This document shows positions 11,838 through 23,030 of a DNA stretch of 64,000 nt, piece after piece. Origin of the DNA: Bicyclus anynana (Eukaryota > Arthropoda > Insecta > Lepidoptera > Nymphalidae); NCBI RefSeq assembly GCF_947172395.1, contig NC_069108.1, forward strand, positions 2,085,501 through 2,149,500, given 5' to 3'. The notes under the pieces were generated by a model that was not told the DNA's origin, ran no database searches, and saw nothing but the letters and a program-made list of their open reading frames with translations. Numbering within the stretch: the stretch's first letter is position 1; the number at the start of each line of letters is the position of its first letter. The translations under genes were made by a program, and so were the position numbers.

Positions 11838-14590
11838 GGCTCACAAAGTCACAACTATCAGTACTTGATATTAAAAATTTTTCATTGTCAAGTGTATTCT
11901 CCAGAAGGGCTGGACATGGTGGCTCTTTAATACTTTTACTTAATAACCTAAAATATAAGCATAGAAAAGACATAGTTAGTCTTTCTGTGGAATGCATTGT
12001 TGAACTATCTTGTGTGGAGTTGGAACGAATTGTTATAGTATGCGTGTACCGACCCCCTCCTGCTGACTTTGATCAATTTGAAGAGGTAATGGAGGATGTA
12101 ATGAGACGTTTGTGCACATCTTCCAAACAAATACTGATTTGTGGCGATTTTAATGTTGATATTCTAACAGAAAACTCAAAGTCTGTTAGATTTCTTAACT
12201 TATTCAAATGTTTTGATTTGACTCATGCTTTTAATGAACCTACTAGGATAACGGCTACTTCAGGGACATGTCTGGATAATATATTTTACAATTGTGTGAT
12301 TGAAAAAAAGATGATAATAAATAAATTAGGCTCTGATCACAGTGGTCAAATAATAACTATTTTAAACAATAAATCCAATAGCAACCAATGGTTCAAGTAT
12401 AGGCCGATAACTGAAGGTAAATTAGAGCGATTTAAAAGCATAATTTCTTCAAAAATTCCAAGTCTTTCATTTGAAAATAGTCACCCAGACAGGCTATTTG
12501 GTACGCTGTTCAAGACAATAGACAAAGAGTTTTGTAAAATTTTTAACTTTAAACGTATTAATGTTACTCAAAAATTAAAGTTTAGCGAATGGGCTACTGT
12601 AGGCATTTACAAAAGTAGAGACAGATTGTACGAGTTGTACGAGGAGAAACAGTATAATCAAACGCGAACATATTTAGAACATGTAAAAAACTATTCAAAA
12701 ATTTTCAAACGTGTTTGTATTCTTGCAAAATCATTACACATCAAAGATAGAATAATAAAATCTGAAAACAAGGTACAAACAACCTGGAACATAATTAATA
12801 AAGAATCAGGCAAAATTAGACCACGTGATATGAGTTTTGAATTAATTGTCAATGATAAAAAGATAAACACCGATAACGAGGTTGTTAATGCCTTTGAAGA
12901 CTTTTTCCAGAATGTTCCTATCTTGTTAACAGATTCACTGGACTCTTCTGCTACGGAAGCCCAGAGGATATTAAGAGGCCATGTTAAAGAGTGCAACGTT
13001 CTTTTTGAATTTCATCATATAACTGTATCAGACATTAAAAAAACTTTTAAACTGTTAAAATTAAAAAGAACTGGAGACATGTGGGGCATGTCAGTGAAAG
13101 TAATATCTAACATCATTGATGTCATTGCTCCCCACTTAGCTATTATTTTTAATGAATGCGTGGATTTGGGTATCTTTCCGAACCTAATGAAACATGGCAA
13201 ACTGTTACCACTTTTTAAATCAGGTGACAAAACTGATGTTAATAATTATAGACCAATTACAATACTGCCAACACTTAGTAAGGTTTTTGAAAAAATCATT
13301 TTAAATCAACTTTTAAGTCATTTTAATTTAAATAATTTATTTCACCCTGAACAGTATGGTTTTACTAAAGGTCGCAGTACAACTGATGCAGGTGCTAAAC
13401 TTTTAAAACATATATATGATGCATGGGAAAATGCTAAGAATGCTATTGGTGTATTTTGTGATTTGTCCAAAGCATTCGATTGTGTTGACCATAACATTCT
13501 TTTACTTAAGTTAAGCCACTATGGCATAAAAAGTGTTGCACTCGATCTCATCGCCTCTTATCTTAGTGATAGAACACAAAAGGTATGCATAAATGATTCA
13601 AAGTCTCGCGGTTTTTCTAACACAATGGGCGTCCCACAGGGTTCAATTCTGGGTCCTTTTCTATTCCTAGTGTACATAAACGATTTACCACACCATGTTA
13701 GCGGCATCTGTGAGATAGTACTGTTTGCTGACGACACATCCCTAATTTTTAAGAGTGACAGAAGTAAAGATAATTCCGACGATGTAAACCGTGCCATATC
13801 GCATGTGTCGCATTGGTTCACTGTTAACAACTTACTTTTAAATGCAAAGAAAACTAAATGTATTGAGTTTTCATTACCAAATGTTATAAAATTAGATAAG
13901 TCTATAATGATCAATGGTGAAACACTAGAAATAGAGAATTCCACAGTTTTCCTGGGAGTGACCTTGGATTCTAAACTTCAGTGGGGTGCTCATATAGAAA
14001 AACTGTCAGGTAAACTCAGCTCAGCTGCTTTTGCAGTGAGAAAAATAAGACAGTTTACTGATGTTGATACAGCTAGACTTGTTTATTTTGCGTACTTTCA
14101 CAGCGTAATGTCTTACGGTATTTTGTTGTGGGGCAAGGCTGCTGATATACATTCTATATTTGTACTTCAAAAAAGAGCAATTCGAGCAATATATCAACTA
14201 AAATCACGCGAGTCCCTTCGTCAAAAGTTTAAAGAAATAGGCATTTTAACAGTAGCCTGTCAGTATATATATAACAGTATAGTTTATGTGAGACAAAATA
14301 TTAATTTGTACAAACGAAAAGGAGATCTAAACCCACGTCTTACTAGACACGGGCATAAGTTAGTTATTTCTGCATATCGTCTCCAAAGAGTTAAAAAATC
14401 TTTTGTGGGTTTGGGTGTACTCTTCTATAACAAGATCCCCAAGACTGTGATGGACTTGCCAATGCACAACTTTAAGCAATGTGTTAAAAAACATTTACTT
14501 AGTCAAGGTTACTACACTATTGATGAGTTCCTTAACGACAAAGGTGCTTGGAGGCCATTGGATCAGCTTCCACCTTCACACAGGAAATAA
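11838..14590 (+). CDS. LINE ORF2, partial: endonuclease C-terminal part plus reverse transcriptase
   Basis: The frame is open for about 917 codons, but its true start is missing; translation from upstream would begin in BEL sequence. The endonuclease part keeps CVYRPPPADFDQFEE, ICGDFNVDIL and LGSDHSGQ but lacks the N-terminal catalytic motifs. The RT core shows KSGDKTDVNNYRPITILP, QYGFTKGRSTTDA, FCDLSKAFDCVDH, GVPQGSILGPFLFLVYINDL and the catalytic FADDTS. The C-terminal tail has HSVMSYGILLWG. RT copies element RNA into the nicked target. No stop interrupts it, yet without the 5' half it cannot be autonomous. Jockey/CR1-like; clade not settled. Confidence 0.9.
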
Positions 14591-14810
14591 AACTATAAGA
14601 AATTGTAATTTAATTGTTATCAAATGTAAATTGTAATACTGTATGACTTTTTCAAAAGAGCAACTGTTGAGTTTCTTGCCGGTATCTTCTCAGCAGAACC
14701 TGCCTTCCGAACCGGTGGTAGAATCTTTACAAATAGTCAACTGACGTGTCAAAAGTGCTTGTAAACTGAGCCTACTTGAAATAAATGAATTTTGAATTTT
14801 GAATTTTTTG
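11838..14810 (+). mobile_element. 5'-truncated LINE (non-LTR retrotransposon) inserted in BEL gag
   Basis: The insertion is flanked by AAACT at 11833-11837 and 14811-14815, a 5-bp target duplication; the uninterrupted target is visible at about 16316-16322. The 5' end is truncated inside the endonuclease. After the stop at 14590 comes a 3' UTR ending in repeats of TTTTGAA rather than poly(A), as in CR1/Jockey-like lineages. A related 3' tail occurs alone at 44640-44735. It is younger than the BEL fossil it interrupts. Confidence 0.85.
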
Positions 14811-14815
14811 AAACT

Positions 14816-15165
14816 AATAAAAATGGCAATGAAGGATGATCAAATCTCTAATTTTAAGCTGAAGTGTGGCAACTCTATCTTGGGCAGAACAGTCATCGGT
14901 GCGGCAGCTACACACACACACGCGCACACAATATATCGGTGATTTTGGTTTTTAGTACGGATTCCAATTATTAGTAGTGAATAAATAGATCACTTATTAA
15001 CCTTAAATCTAGCATTTAATTTGAATCATATATCGACGAAGTATCACCAACATAAACAAGGAAGCGCTCACTGGTCTCGTCTATTAAGTTATCTGAATGT
15101 GACATTCTGTGTTCTTCTTTTATTACTTGGTTCTTACAATTCTGCCAATTACTTGCTTGAAAGCT
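14816..15165 (-). pseudogene. BEL/Pao gag N-terminal fossil, continuation beyond the LINE
   Basis: On the minus strand this reads VLPKIELPHFS, then SSFIAIF, the start of the BEL gag core, directly joining the block left of the LINE. It includes a CA/CG dinucleotide run (about 14912-14932). The homologous segments at 16320-16590 and 17916-18190 lack about 80 bases here. The remainder resembles BEL leader without a frame. Confidence 0.6.
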
Positions 15166-16055
15166 TTTTATTGAACTCGGCTATTTTAAATGTTATATTT
15201 TTACATTCTTCTTGTATATAATCTTTCACCTGAGCCAATACCAACTCAATTGGGTTAAGTCTGCAATGTATGGCTTAATATTGTTACATTGCTCTCCTTG
15301 GCCGTTACGTCTACAACATAAGACTCATATTTGTACGTCTCTTTTTATTTTTTTATAACAGTTGTGCCTTTGCTTCATTGTTTTGATAGTGCATATTTTT
15401 TACTTTCATCCAGGTTTGAATGGCTGCCTTCTTGTATGCATTATTCTGTATAGTCTCCTTTTTGTCTTGAATGGTATGACGCGTTATCCAAAAACGCCGA
15501 TCCTAGTCATACAATGTCGTCCGGCGTTAATTTGACATCAGTCACTGGATAAGAACATGAAAAATCTATTTAAATTCTAGTGTTTTTGGTATTTTTAGAT
15601 ACTGCTATACAAACTACATGATTGAATAAAAATCTTTTGGTATTGTAATTAAATTGTTAAAATATGATATGTTTGTACAGTCTGGGGCAAATTTTAATAA
15701 TGTCCTTTGGTACAGGTACAGATTCTACAATGTCCCTTCTCCTATGGAGGGTGCCTGACCTTGTGGGCTGTTAAAATAGTCTGATAATGACGATGATGGT
15801 TAATAATTACATATTTAGTAATTTATACCTTACCTTCATTCATTGACCCGTGCTTCATCCAAGTGATATATTTTTTTCCTTCTCTTCTGAACTTTGTCAT
15901 CTCATTTAAATATTTCTAATGCCATATTGCAACTTCTGGTCGGTCAATAAGCATAATTTTACGATTTAGTTTGGAATATTTAAAACCTAATTTCTTTAGC
16001 AACTTGTCACTTGTCGTAAAATTGGGCAAGCTGTCATCATTGTTAATTTTTTCCA
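15166..16055 (-). pseudogene. DDE_3 transposase fossil, copy B
   Basis: The minus strand starts at about 16050 with MEKINNDDSLPNFTTSDKLL, then KLGFKYSKLNRKIMLIDRPE, a stop, YLNEMTKFRREGKKY, and after a one-base shift YHLDEARVNE, which aligns with the first catalytic YYLDETWVNE of the Tc1/IS630 family. A GAAG/GTAAGG donor-like site follows. The C-terminal blocks lie at 15540-15170. It is clearly inactive. Confidence 0.7.
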
Positions 16056-16805
16056 TTGCTATTTGTGGTAATTTAAAATTTTGTAGACCCCGATTGAACT
16101 GAAATTCCTCATAGATCGGAGGTCAAGAATTATTTCTACAAATCGATCTATTAAGACGCGCCTATTCTCGTAGCGCCTGGTTAAGATATCCAGGGCCACG
16201 TTAAAATTATCGTCCGTGATATGTAAATGGGAGACCATACTTAAAACCTCGTTCGAAAGGCTTGAGGGGATGTAGTGTAACTTGACCGCGTCAGTTATGT
16301 ATGTCATGTCCCTTGTCAAACTAGTAAAAATGGCAATGAAGGATGACCAATCCTCTAATTTTGAGCTCTTCTTGTTTTTAGTACGGATGCCATTTATTTG
16401 TAGTGAATAAATAGATCACTTATTCACCTTAAATCTAGCATTTAATCTGAATCATATGAAGACGAAGTATCGCCAACATAAACGAGGTAGCGCTCACTGG
16501 TCTCGTCCATTAAGTTCTAAATGTGACATTTTGCGTTCTTCTTTTATTACATGGTTCTCACAATTTTTCTAATTACTTGTTTTAAAGCTGTATTGTTATT
16601 GGTTTTGTTATAATAAAATTATTTTATTTCTTTTTACTATTTTATTAATATCACACTAAATGGTTAATAATACTTTTAACGCTGTGCACAGCGCAACCGT
16701 CAGGCAAGAGAGAGCAATGGTTGTCATTGTCCATGACATGACAAGATGACAATGACAGTTGACAATGTCAGCTGTCATTGTGTTCCGATTTACTCTATTA
16801 CAAAA
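16056..16805 (-). pseudogene. BEL/Pao gag fragment and leader, tandem unit 1
   Basis: An open minus-strand segment at 16319-16059 carries KLHYIPSSLSNEVLSMVSHL and ALDILTRRYENRRVLIDRF, typical of BEL gag. Upstream, LEDWSSFIAIFTSLTRD continues the core. 16600-16805 is leader-like, with short inverted pieces (TGACAATGACAGTTGACAAT) and no frame. Confidence 0.7.
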
Positions 16806-17650
16806 GCTTCCGGTAGCATTCTTTTCAACTCGGGCATTTGAAATGTTCTATTTTTACAAGCTACTCATATATAACCTTTCACCTGAGCCAATATCAACTC
16901 AATTGGGTTAAGTTTGCAATGTATGGTGGTAGCCTTCATACTGTTACATTGGTCTCCTTGGCCGTTACGTCTACAACATAAGACTTATATTTATACTTGT
17001 ATTTTTTAATTTTTAATAATAGTTGTGCCTTTGTTTCATTATTTTGATCATGTATATTTTTTTTCTTTTATCCAGGCTTGAATAGTTGCCTTCTTGGATG
17101 AATGATTCAGTATAGTCTCCTTTTGTCTTGAATGGTATGACGCGTTATCCAATAACGCATCTATTTAAATTCTAGTGTTTTTGATATTTTTAGAGACTGC
17201 TAAGCAAACTACATGGTTGAATAAAATTCTTTTGGTATTGTAATTAAATTGTTAAAATATGATAAGTTTGTACAGTTTGGGGCAAATTTTAATAATGTCC
17301 TTTGGTACAGGTACAGATTCTACATGTCCCTTCTCCTATGGAGGGAGTCCTGGCCTTGTAGGCTGTTAAAATAGTCTGATAATGACGATGATGGTTAATA
17401 ATTACGTATTTAGTAATTTATACCTTACCTTCATTCATTGACCCATGCTTTATTCAAGTGGTATATTTTTTTCCTTCTCTTCTGAACTTTGCCATCTCAT
17501 TTAAATATTTCTGACGCCATATTGCAACTTCTGGTCGGTCAATAAGCATAATTTTACGATTTTATTTGGAATATTTAAAACCTAATTTCTTTAGCAACTT
17601 GTCACTTAGTCGTAAAATTGGGCAGGCTGTCATCATTGTTAATTTTTTCC
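16806..17650 (-). pseudogene. DDE_3 transposase fossil, copy C
   Basis: Same layout as copy B. It keeps IW-RQKYLNEMAKFRREG without the stop seen in B, but the first catalytic block reads YHLNKAWVNE, so the aspartate and the following glutamate are both changed. The C-terminal block near 16810-16900 is recognisable. Confidence 0.65.
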
Positions 17651-18407
17651 ATTGCTATTTGTGGTAATTTAAAATTTTGTAGACCCCGATTGAACTGAAA
17701 TTCCTCATAGATCGGAGGTCAAGAATTATTTCTACAAATCGATCTATTAAGACGCGCCTATTCTCGTAGCGCCTGGTTAAGATATCCAGGGCCACGTTAC
17801 AATTATCGTCCGTGATTTGTAAATGGGAGACCATACTTAAAACTTCGTTCGAAAGGCTTGAGGGGATGTAGTGTAACTTGACCGCGTCAGTTATGTATGT
17901 CATGTCCCTTGTCAAACTAGTAAAAATGGCAATGAAGGATGACCAATCCTCTAATTTTGAGCTCTTCTTGTTCTTAGTACGGATGCAATTTATTTGTAGT
18001 GAATAAATAGATCACTTATTAACCTTAAATCTAGCATTTAATCTGAATCATATGAAGACGAAGTATCGCCAACATAAACGAGGTAGCGCTCACTGGTCTC
18101 GTCCATTAAGTTCTAAATGTGACATTTTGCGTTCTTCTTTTATTACATGGTTCTCACAATTTTTCTAATTACTTGTTTTAAAGCTGTATTGTTATTGGTT
18201 TTGTTATAGTAAAATTATTTTATTTCTTTTTACTATTTTATTAATATCACACTAAATGGTTAATAATACTTTTAACGCTGTGCACAGCGCAACCGTCATA
18301 CAAGAGAGAGCAATGGTTGTCATTGTCCATGACATGACAAGATGACAATGACAGTTAACATTGTCAGTTGTCATTGTGTTCCGATTAACTCTATTACAAA
18401 CGCTTTC
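17651..18407 (-). pseudogene. BEL/Pao gag fragment and leader, tandem unit 2
   Basis: Near-identical to unit 1. The open stretch at 17915-17655 differs by two residues (HLQITDDNCNVAL here). Leader sequence follows to 18407. Confidence 0.7.
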
Positions 18408-19310
18408 GGCAGCATTCTTTTTAACTCGGCCATTTGAAATGTTTTTTTGAAGCTACGAGTAGCTTCTATAATCTTTCACCTGAGCCAATATCAACTCAAT
18501 TGAGTTTAGTTTGCAGTGCATGGTGGTAGCATTAATATTGTTACATTGATCTCCTTAGCCGTTACAACAATAACAAGTACAACATAAGACTCATATTTAT
18601 ATTTCTCTTTTTTAATTTTATATAATAGTTGTGCCTTTGTTTCATTGTTTTCATAGTGTATATTGAATGGTTGCCTTCTTGGATGCATTATTCTGTATAG
18701 TCTCCTTTTGTCTTGAATGGTATGACGCGTTATCCAATAACGCCAATCCGTAGTCTTACATTGTCGTCTGGCGTTAATTTGACATCAGTCACTTGATAAG
18801 AACGTGAATAATCTATTTAAATTCTAGTGTTTTTGATATTTTTAGAGACTGCTAAGCAAACTACATGATTGAATAAAATTCTTTTGGTATTGTAATTAAA
18901 TTGTGAAAATATGATAAGTTTGTACAGTTTGGGGCAAATTTTAATAATGTCCTTTGGCACAGGTACAGATTCTACAATCTCCCCTCTCCTATGGAGGGGG
19001 CCTGGCCTTGTGGGCTGTTAAAATATTCTGATAATAATGATGATGGTTAATAAAATTACATATTTAATAATTTATCTATACCTTACCTTCATTCATTGAC
19101 CCACTTCATCCAAGTGATATATTTTTTTCCTTCTCTTCTGAACTTTGCCATCTCATTTAAATACTTCTGGTCGGTCAATAAGCATAATTTTACGATTTTG
19201 TTTTGAATATTTAAAACCTAATTTCTTTAGCAACTTGTGTTGTGAACACTTGTCGTAAAATTGGGCAGGCTGTCATCATTGTAAATTTTTTCCATCACTA
19301 TTTGTACTGT
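18408..19310 (-). pseudogene. DDE_3 transposase fossil, copy D (partial third unit)
   Basis: The C-terminal blocks lie at 18410-18740 and the N-terminal block at about 19090-19310. Small indels are more frequent than in B and C. BEL gag is missing beyond 19310, where unrelated sequence starts. Confidence 0.6.
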
Positions 19311-19439
19311 AGGCGATCGTTTTTAAAAAAAAAGGTAATCTACTCTCCTAACTGCATTTAAGTCTATTTCATGTCATCTAGAGCGTAGAGTGGTTCAGGC
19401 GGATAATGAAGTTCCCGTGTTGTTTTGCACTCCCTAAAA

Positions 19440-19720
19440 ACATTGTATCATACATAGCGTTGTAAAAAGGCTAAAGTGGCGCTGAACTGGACATGTGGTC
19501 AAGTCCTCAAAAGAAAAATCGTCTAAAGAGGTCGTACAATGGTACCCTAGAGATGGGAAAATGACGCAAGGACGACCACATAAAAGACGGGAAGACAACC
19601 TGCCGAAAGGATGACGAAGAAAAGCTAGAGAGTAGAGACCGAGCTAAGTGGCAAAGTCTGGAGGAGGCCAATGTCGAAAGACAACCTGACTGCTCTGGTG
19701 TAGCTAATAGGAATTAAGTA
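19440..19720 (+). pseudogene. LINE reverse-transcriptase C-terminal remnant
   Basis: The plus strand reads RLKWRWTGHVVKSSKEKSSK, then WYPRDGKMTQGRPHKRRED and DRAKWQSLEEA. This matches the C-terminal end common in arthropod endonuclease-reverse transcriptases (LKWRWAGHIAR, GRPPTRW-DD, LEEA). It is short and broken by stops. Confidence 0.65.
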
Positions 19721-20847
19721 ATAGTAAAAAGTATATTACAATTACTATGTGCTGATAACGGCAGAGTTTTTGTATATATTTCTCTTAGCTAGCTGTGCTA
19801 TCCACCCAATATTGCTGCACTTTTGTCTACGTCTACAGGAGCTTTGTTAGACCTTCTGTCCTTGTGTGACCTTGTGTGACCTCCTGTCTAACAAAGCTCC
19901 TGGGAATATTTAAAAATTCAATACTTAGATGATTAGCATCTAGTTCTGTATTGTCATTGGGAGGAATTTCTTCAGTAGTTACTCACTATTTTGATTCTCA
20001 CTATCTACACCATCACATTCAGTATTGTGTTCCTCTTCTTCCATCAATAGATGTCTTAAAGACTGAAGACAAACTCTATCATCTTTTTCGCAATTAGAAC
20101 CAACTGAATGTGGTGATGCAATAATATTAATATTAATCAACATTTATATGCAGCTACAAAAGTAGATGCTGTAGGCAGGCATACTATGGCCACGAGCCCG
20201 AATTTCCCCAAAGAAGTTTTCGAGAGGGTCCTGATTAAAATTGCGTATAGAGAGTAATCATATAATAGAGAGTTAACACCAATACGAGATAATTGTTTTG
20301 TAATTCTTTTTGTGATTTCAATTGTTTTATCCAACTACTCGTAGATCAAAGGTGGCACTACTCCTTGGTTTTTTGCATTTATAAATTTCATAGATTTTAG
20401 TATTGTAAACTATAATCTAATTTATGAAGTGGTGACGATGGGTTAACAGCAGATCTTTTGCAATTTTAAACTTGGCTGAAGCTTCCGTTTACACTATCAA
20501 ACAGATCGTCGAAGAACAGTGTCAAATCTGTAATCTTTGTTCTTTTTTCTTCAAGAGCTCCTAATTCTGTTAATATTATTAACCTCAATTATAAAGGTTA
20601 TTTTCCATAAATTAGTTAAAAATGTTTAAAGAACATGTGTTCAAAAATTACATATTTACGGGGTAAATAATATTTATTTTATTAATAGTTAATTCAATTG
20701 AAGAAGATGGTATTGGCATGTCAGCAATCTGGCTGGCTGCCGTTGCGGGATCAGGCATCGCAAAATGCGAACCTGCATTTCGTTCAGTCTCCAGCTGGTC
20801 GTTCACGCAGATGTTAGTGCGCTCACGCCAGGTCGATCGTTGATGAG
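19721..20847. other. No recognisable gene; contains a perfect inverted repeat
   Basis: Apart from the palindrome at 19836-19902, I see nothing assignable. A 65-codon minus-strand frame at 20137-20334 and the frame starting near 20650 have no motif I recognise. Confidence 0.4.
19836..19902. repeat. Inverted repeat, 17-bp perfect arms
   Basis: CAGGAGCTTTGTTAGAC at 19836-19852 is perfectly complementary to 19886-19902. The 33-base loop contains a direct repeat of CTTGTGTGAC. It could be a small hairpin element end or a snapback; no protein or TSD is visible. Confidence 0.8.
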
Positions 20848-21098
20848 TCAGTGATAGCCCAGTGGATATGACCTCTGCCTCCGATTCCGGGGGTTTGGGT
20901 TCGGGTCCGGTCCGGGGCATGTACCTCCAACTTTTCAGTTGAATTGTTGGCGAAGGAAAACATCGTGAGGAAACCTGCATACCAGAACTGCCAAACCGCA
21001 TTGGGCCAGCTATGTTCCTGTTGATGTTATGGTGCTCAAGTCACCTCTCATTCTGAGAGGTGACTTGAGCTCAGCAGTGAGCCGAATATGGGTTGATA
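20848..21098 (+). mobile_element. tRNA-derived lepidopteran SINE, copy 1
   Basis: Begins GTGATAGCCCAGTGGATATG (A-box-like), followed by GGGTTCGGGTCCGG (degenerate B box), then GAGGAAACCTGCATACCAG and the tail GCTCAGCAGTGAGCCGAAT. The middle and the 5' part of the tail are shortened compared with copies 2-4. No coding capacity. Confidence 0.8.
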
Positions 21099-21197
21099 AA
21101 GAAATAGATCTTAAAAATGTGTCCTTTATAAGCATCCTTATATTTATGACGTTGCCAAGTTTTACGTATTTTAAAATGCAAGGTTTGCTGAAAGAGA

Positions 21198-21461
21198 TTA
21201 TTTTATTCGTGGCATAGGTTCTTCTAGTAAAACTGAATGTTTTGGAGTAACAATTCGAATAGTACCCATTATGTGGAGCGTGTTATTGCCGTCTAGCGTA
21301 TTTACATTAATATCAGCATTGTCTACAACGTATTGAATAAGAATGCCAATGCCAAGAATGCCATTCTGGTGGTAGGACATGAGTACCGATTCCGCGTCGA
21401 CCCTCACCTGGGGGCTGTACCATGTGACTCTAACTCCCTGAAATCGTAGGTGTTTAGGCAC
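21198..21461 (-). pseudogene. Fragment of an unassigned recurring ORF
   Basis: An 87-codon open minus-strand segment. Its second half, VVDNADINVNTLDGNNTLH and MGTIRIVTP, resembles a motif I know from uncharacterised repeated proteins of invertebrates (VADNVDHNIRTLDG then FHGMGIIA). I cannot name the family. It has no visible start context and is probably a remnant of a repetitive gene. Confidence 0.35.
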
Positions 21462-22173
21462 GTGTAAATAGTACCTAAAACGATTTTTAAGCGGGTGGGG
21501 TTATGTAATACCTATATTATGCTTCAAATATGCGATCGCTTTACTGTGTAAATTCAAATAGCATTCTATAGCTAATCTTACCTTTCGACGTGTTTGTTAG
21601 TGCTCGTTCGATTGGTAGGTCTTCTTTTCTCATGCAGCAAATGACCACACTTGAGTTTGATTTGGTACAGGTACAGCGGCGCGGAGCTGGTTAAATTCTT
21701 TAAATTTGGTGCGGGTTCAAAAAATGCGACGGTTAGCGGCGAAGGTCAGTCGGTCACTGCCATGCATTTGTGACAATTAAAGAATTTGATGCGAATGATG
21801 ACTGCGTGTCGAGCGAAACTGCGTCTTATAAGACCAGCTATAGGTGCTTAAATCAAATTGACACAGTTTGAAGCGATCATCAAATATGAAATAATATTGG
21901 CGTTAACAGTAGGAACCATACCTCAAGGAGTCGGGGTCACTCAACTCTGAGGAGTTTGCCGAGCTGCTGTGCATCGACCCTCAAATGACATTCATTTTAC
22001 TGTGACACATAACCTACAAAAATGTGAACATTTCTTTGAATATGGACTTTTAACTTAAACTTTAGGCCTGCATTTACTATTGTTACCTGCCTATTTTGAA
22101 ATATTTGTCAGTGCAGTTGAACTAGTCACAAATATCCAAATAGTATATGTCAATAGTTTGAAACAGTTTATTA
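21462..22173. other. Unassigned sequence left of the Gypsy element
   Basis: No long frame and no repeat shared with the rest of the window was seen. It ends at the CCTA target duplication (22174-22177) of the Gypsy element. Confidence 0.4.
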
Positions 22174-22177
22174 CCTA

Positions 22178-22434
22178 TATAGGGTAAATGTGGTATTTTT
22201 ATTTTATAGAACAAGATTACACAAATACTAAATTAAATATAATTTGTCGCCGACTGCAGCAGAGCGTAGGTACTCGTGCGGACTGTCAGCCGGGCGGCGG
22301 GCGATCGGCCGCGCGTACCGCTCGCGGCTTGCGCGTGTGTGTGTCGCCTCGTACATGACTACGCACACTAATGCCGCGCGCTAATATTTTAAATATTACA
22401 TAATATAATATGATATGGGCGAGAGTAGCCCACA
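22178..22434 (-). repeat. Gypsy left LTR (3' LTR), complete
   Basis: 257 bp, starting TATAGGGTAAATGTGG and ending GAGAGTAGCCCACA on the plus strand. The GC-rich core (22255-22375) matches 32030-32125 in the right LTR with only a few changes, so the insertion is not ancient. Confidence 0.9.
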
Positions 22435-22816
22435 TCACTCCCTCCCAAGAGACCTAGTTAAGGTCGATGATTGTAGGTACATGTAAATTGTGTACTTATA
22501 CAATTATTATTTTTTTAATAACAACCATATTTTATTATTTTAAATCATTTCGGTGTTGTGATTTTACCTTATAGTTAAGGCAGCAGTGTTATCGTAAAAT
22601 GATAATTAATTAGCTATTATTAATACCTAATAACAAACGAAATCTAATATACCTAATATAAAATTTTAACTAAGTATAACAAAACCAATAAATTAAAACA
22701 CAAATAATAACAATATAATAAAATCAAAACGAACTATTTATTAATTACAATGGAAAACGTAAATCTTTCGCGATGTAATAATGTAATAAAGTAGTTAATT
22801 ACCTAAAGTTCGCTAA
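22435..22816 (-). other. Gypsy polypurine tract and 3' untranslated region
   Basis: On the minus strand GGGAGGGAGTGA immediately precedes the LTR at 22434, a good polypurine tract. The rest is AT-rich with no frame. The last codons and stop of pol (SEL-TAG) lie at 22803-22813, cut off from pol by Harbinger-1. Confidence 0.75.
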
Positions 22817-22860
22817 GGGCCGGCGCCCACTGCCGGCACGGCGTGGCATGACACGGCAGA

Positions 22861-22940
22861 GCATCCCGCGGCATGCAATGGCATCCTGCGGCGTGCAGTG
22901 GCATCCCGCGGCGTGCAATGGCATCCCGCGGTGTTCCGCA
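22861..22940. repeat. Harbinger-1 subterminal repeats, left
   Basis: Four copies of a 20-bp unit (GCATCCCGCGGCGTGCAATG and close variants), exactly in register. Similar GCATCCTGCGGC boxes occur near the right end at 25836-25915. Such subterminal repeats are candidate binding sites for the transposase or its DNA-binding partner. Confidence 0.85.
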
Positions 22941-23030
22941 TCCTGCTGAAAGCCCAGCCACTCTGGTTAGTTTTGCTCCGCGCGTATTCGAAGTTGGTTG
23001 TGTCGCAAAAGAACATTTTGTTGTGTCGTT

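Larger units (their letters stand above)
15166..19310. repeat. Three 1.6-kb tandem units (DDE_3 fossil plus BEL gag)
   Basis: Blocks starting at about 15166, 16806 and 18408 repeat the same order: DDE_3 transposase C-terminal part, an intron-like AT-rich spacer with a LINE-type tail (CTCCTATGGAGGG), DDE_3 N-terminal part, BEL gag, BEL leader. The gag ORFs at 16059-16319 and 17655-17915 are 1,596 bp apart and differ at two residues. The third block ends near 19310 before gag. Divergence is a few percent, so the duplication post-dates both element insertions. Confidence 0.85.
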
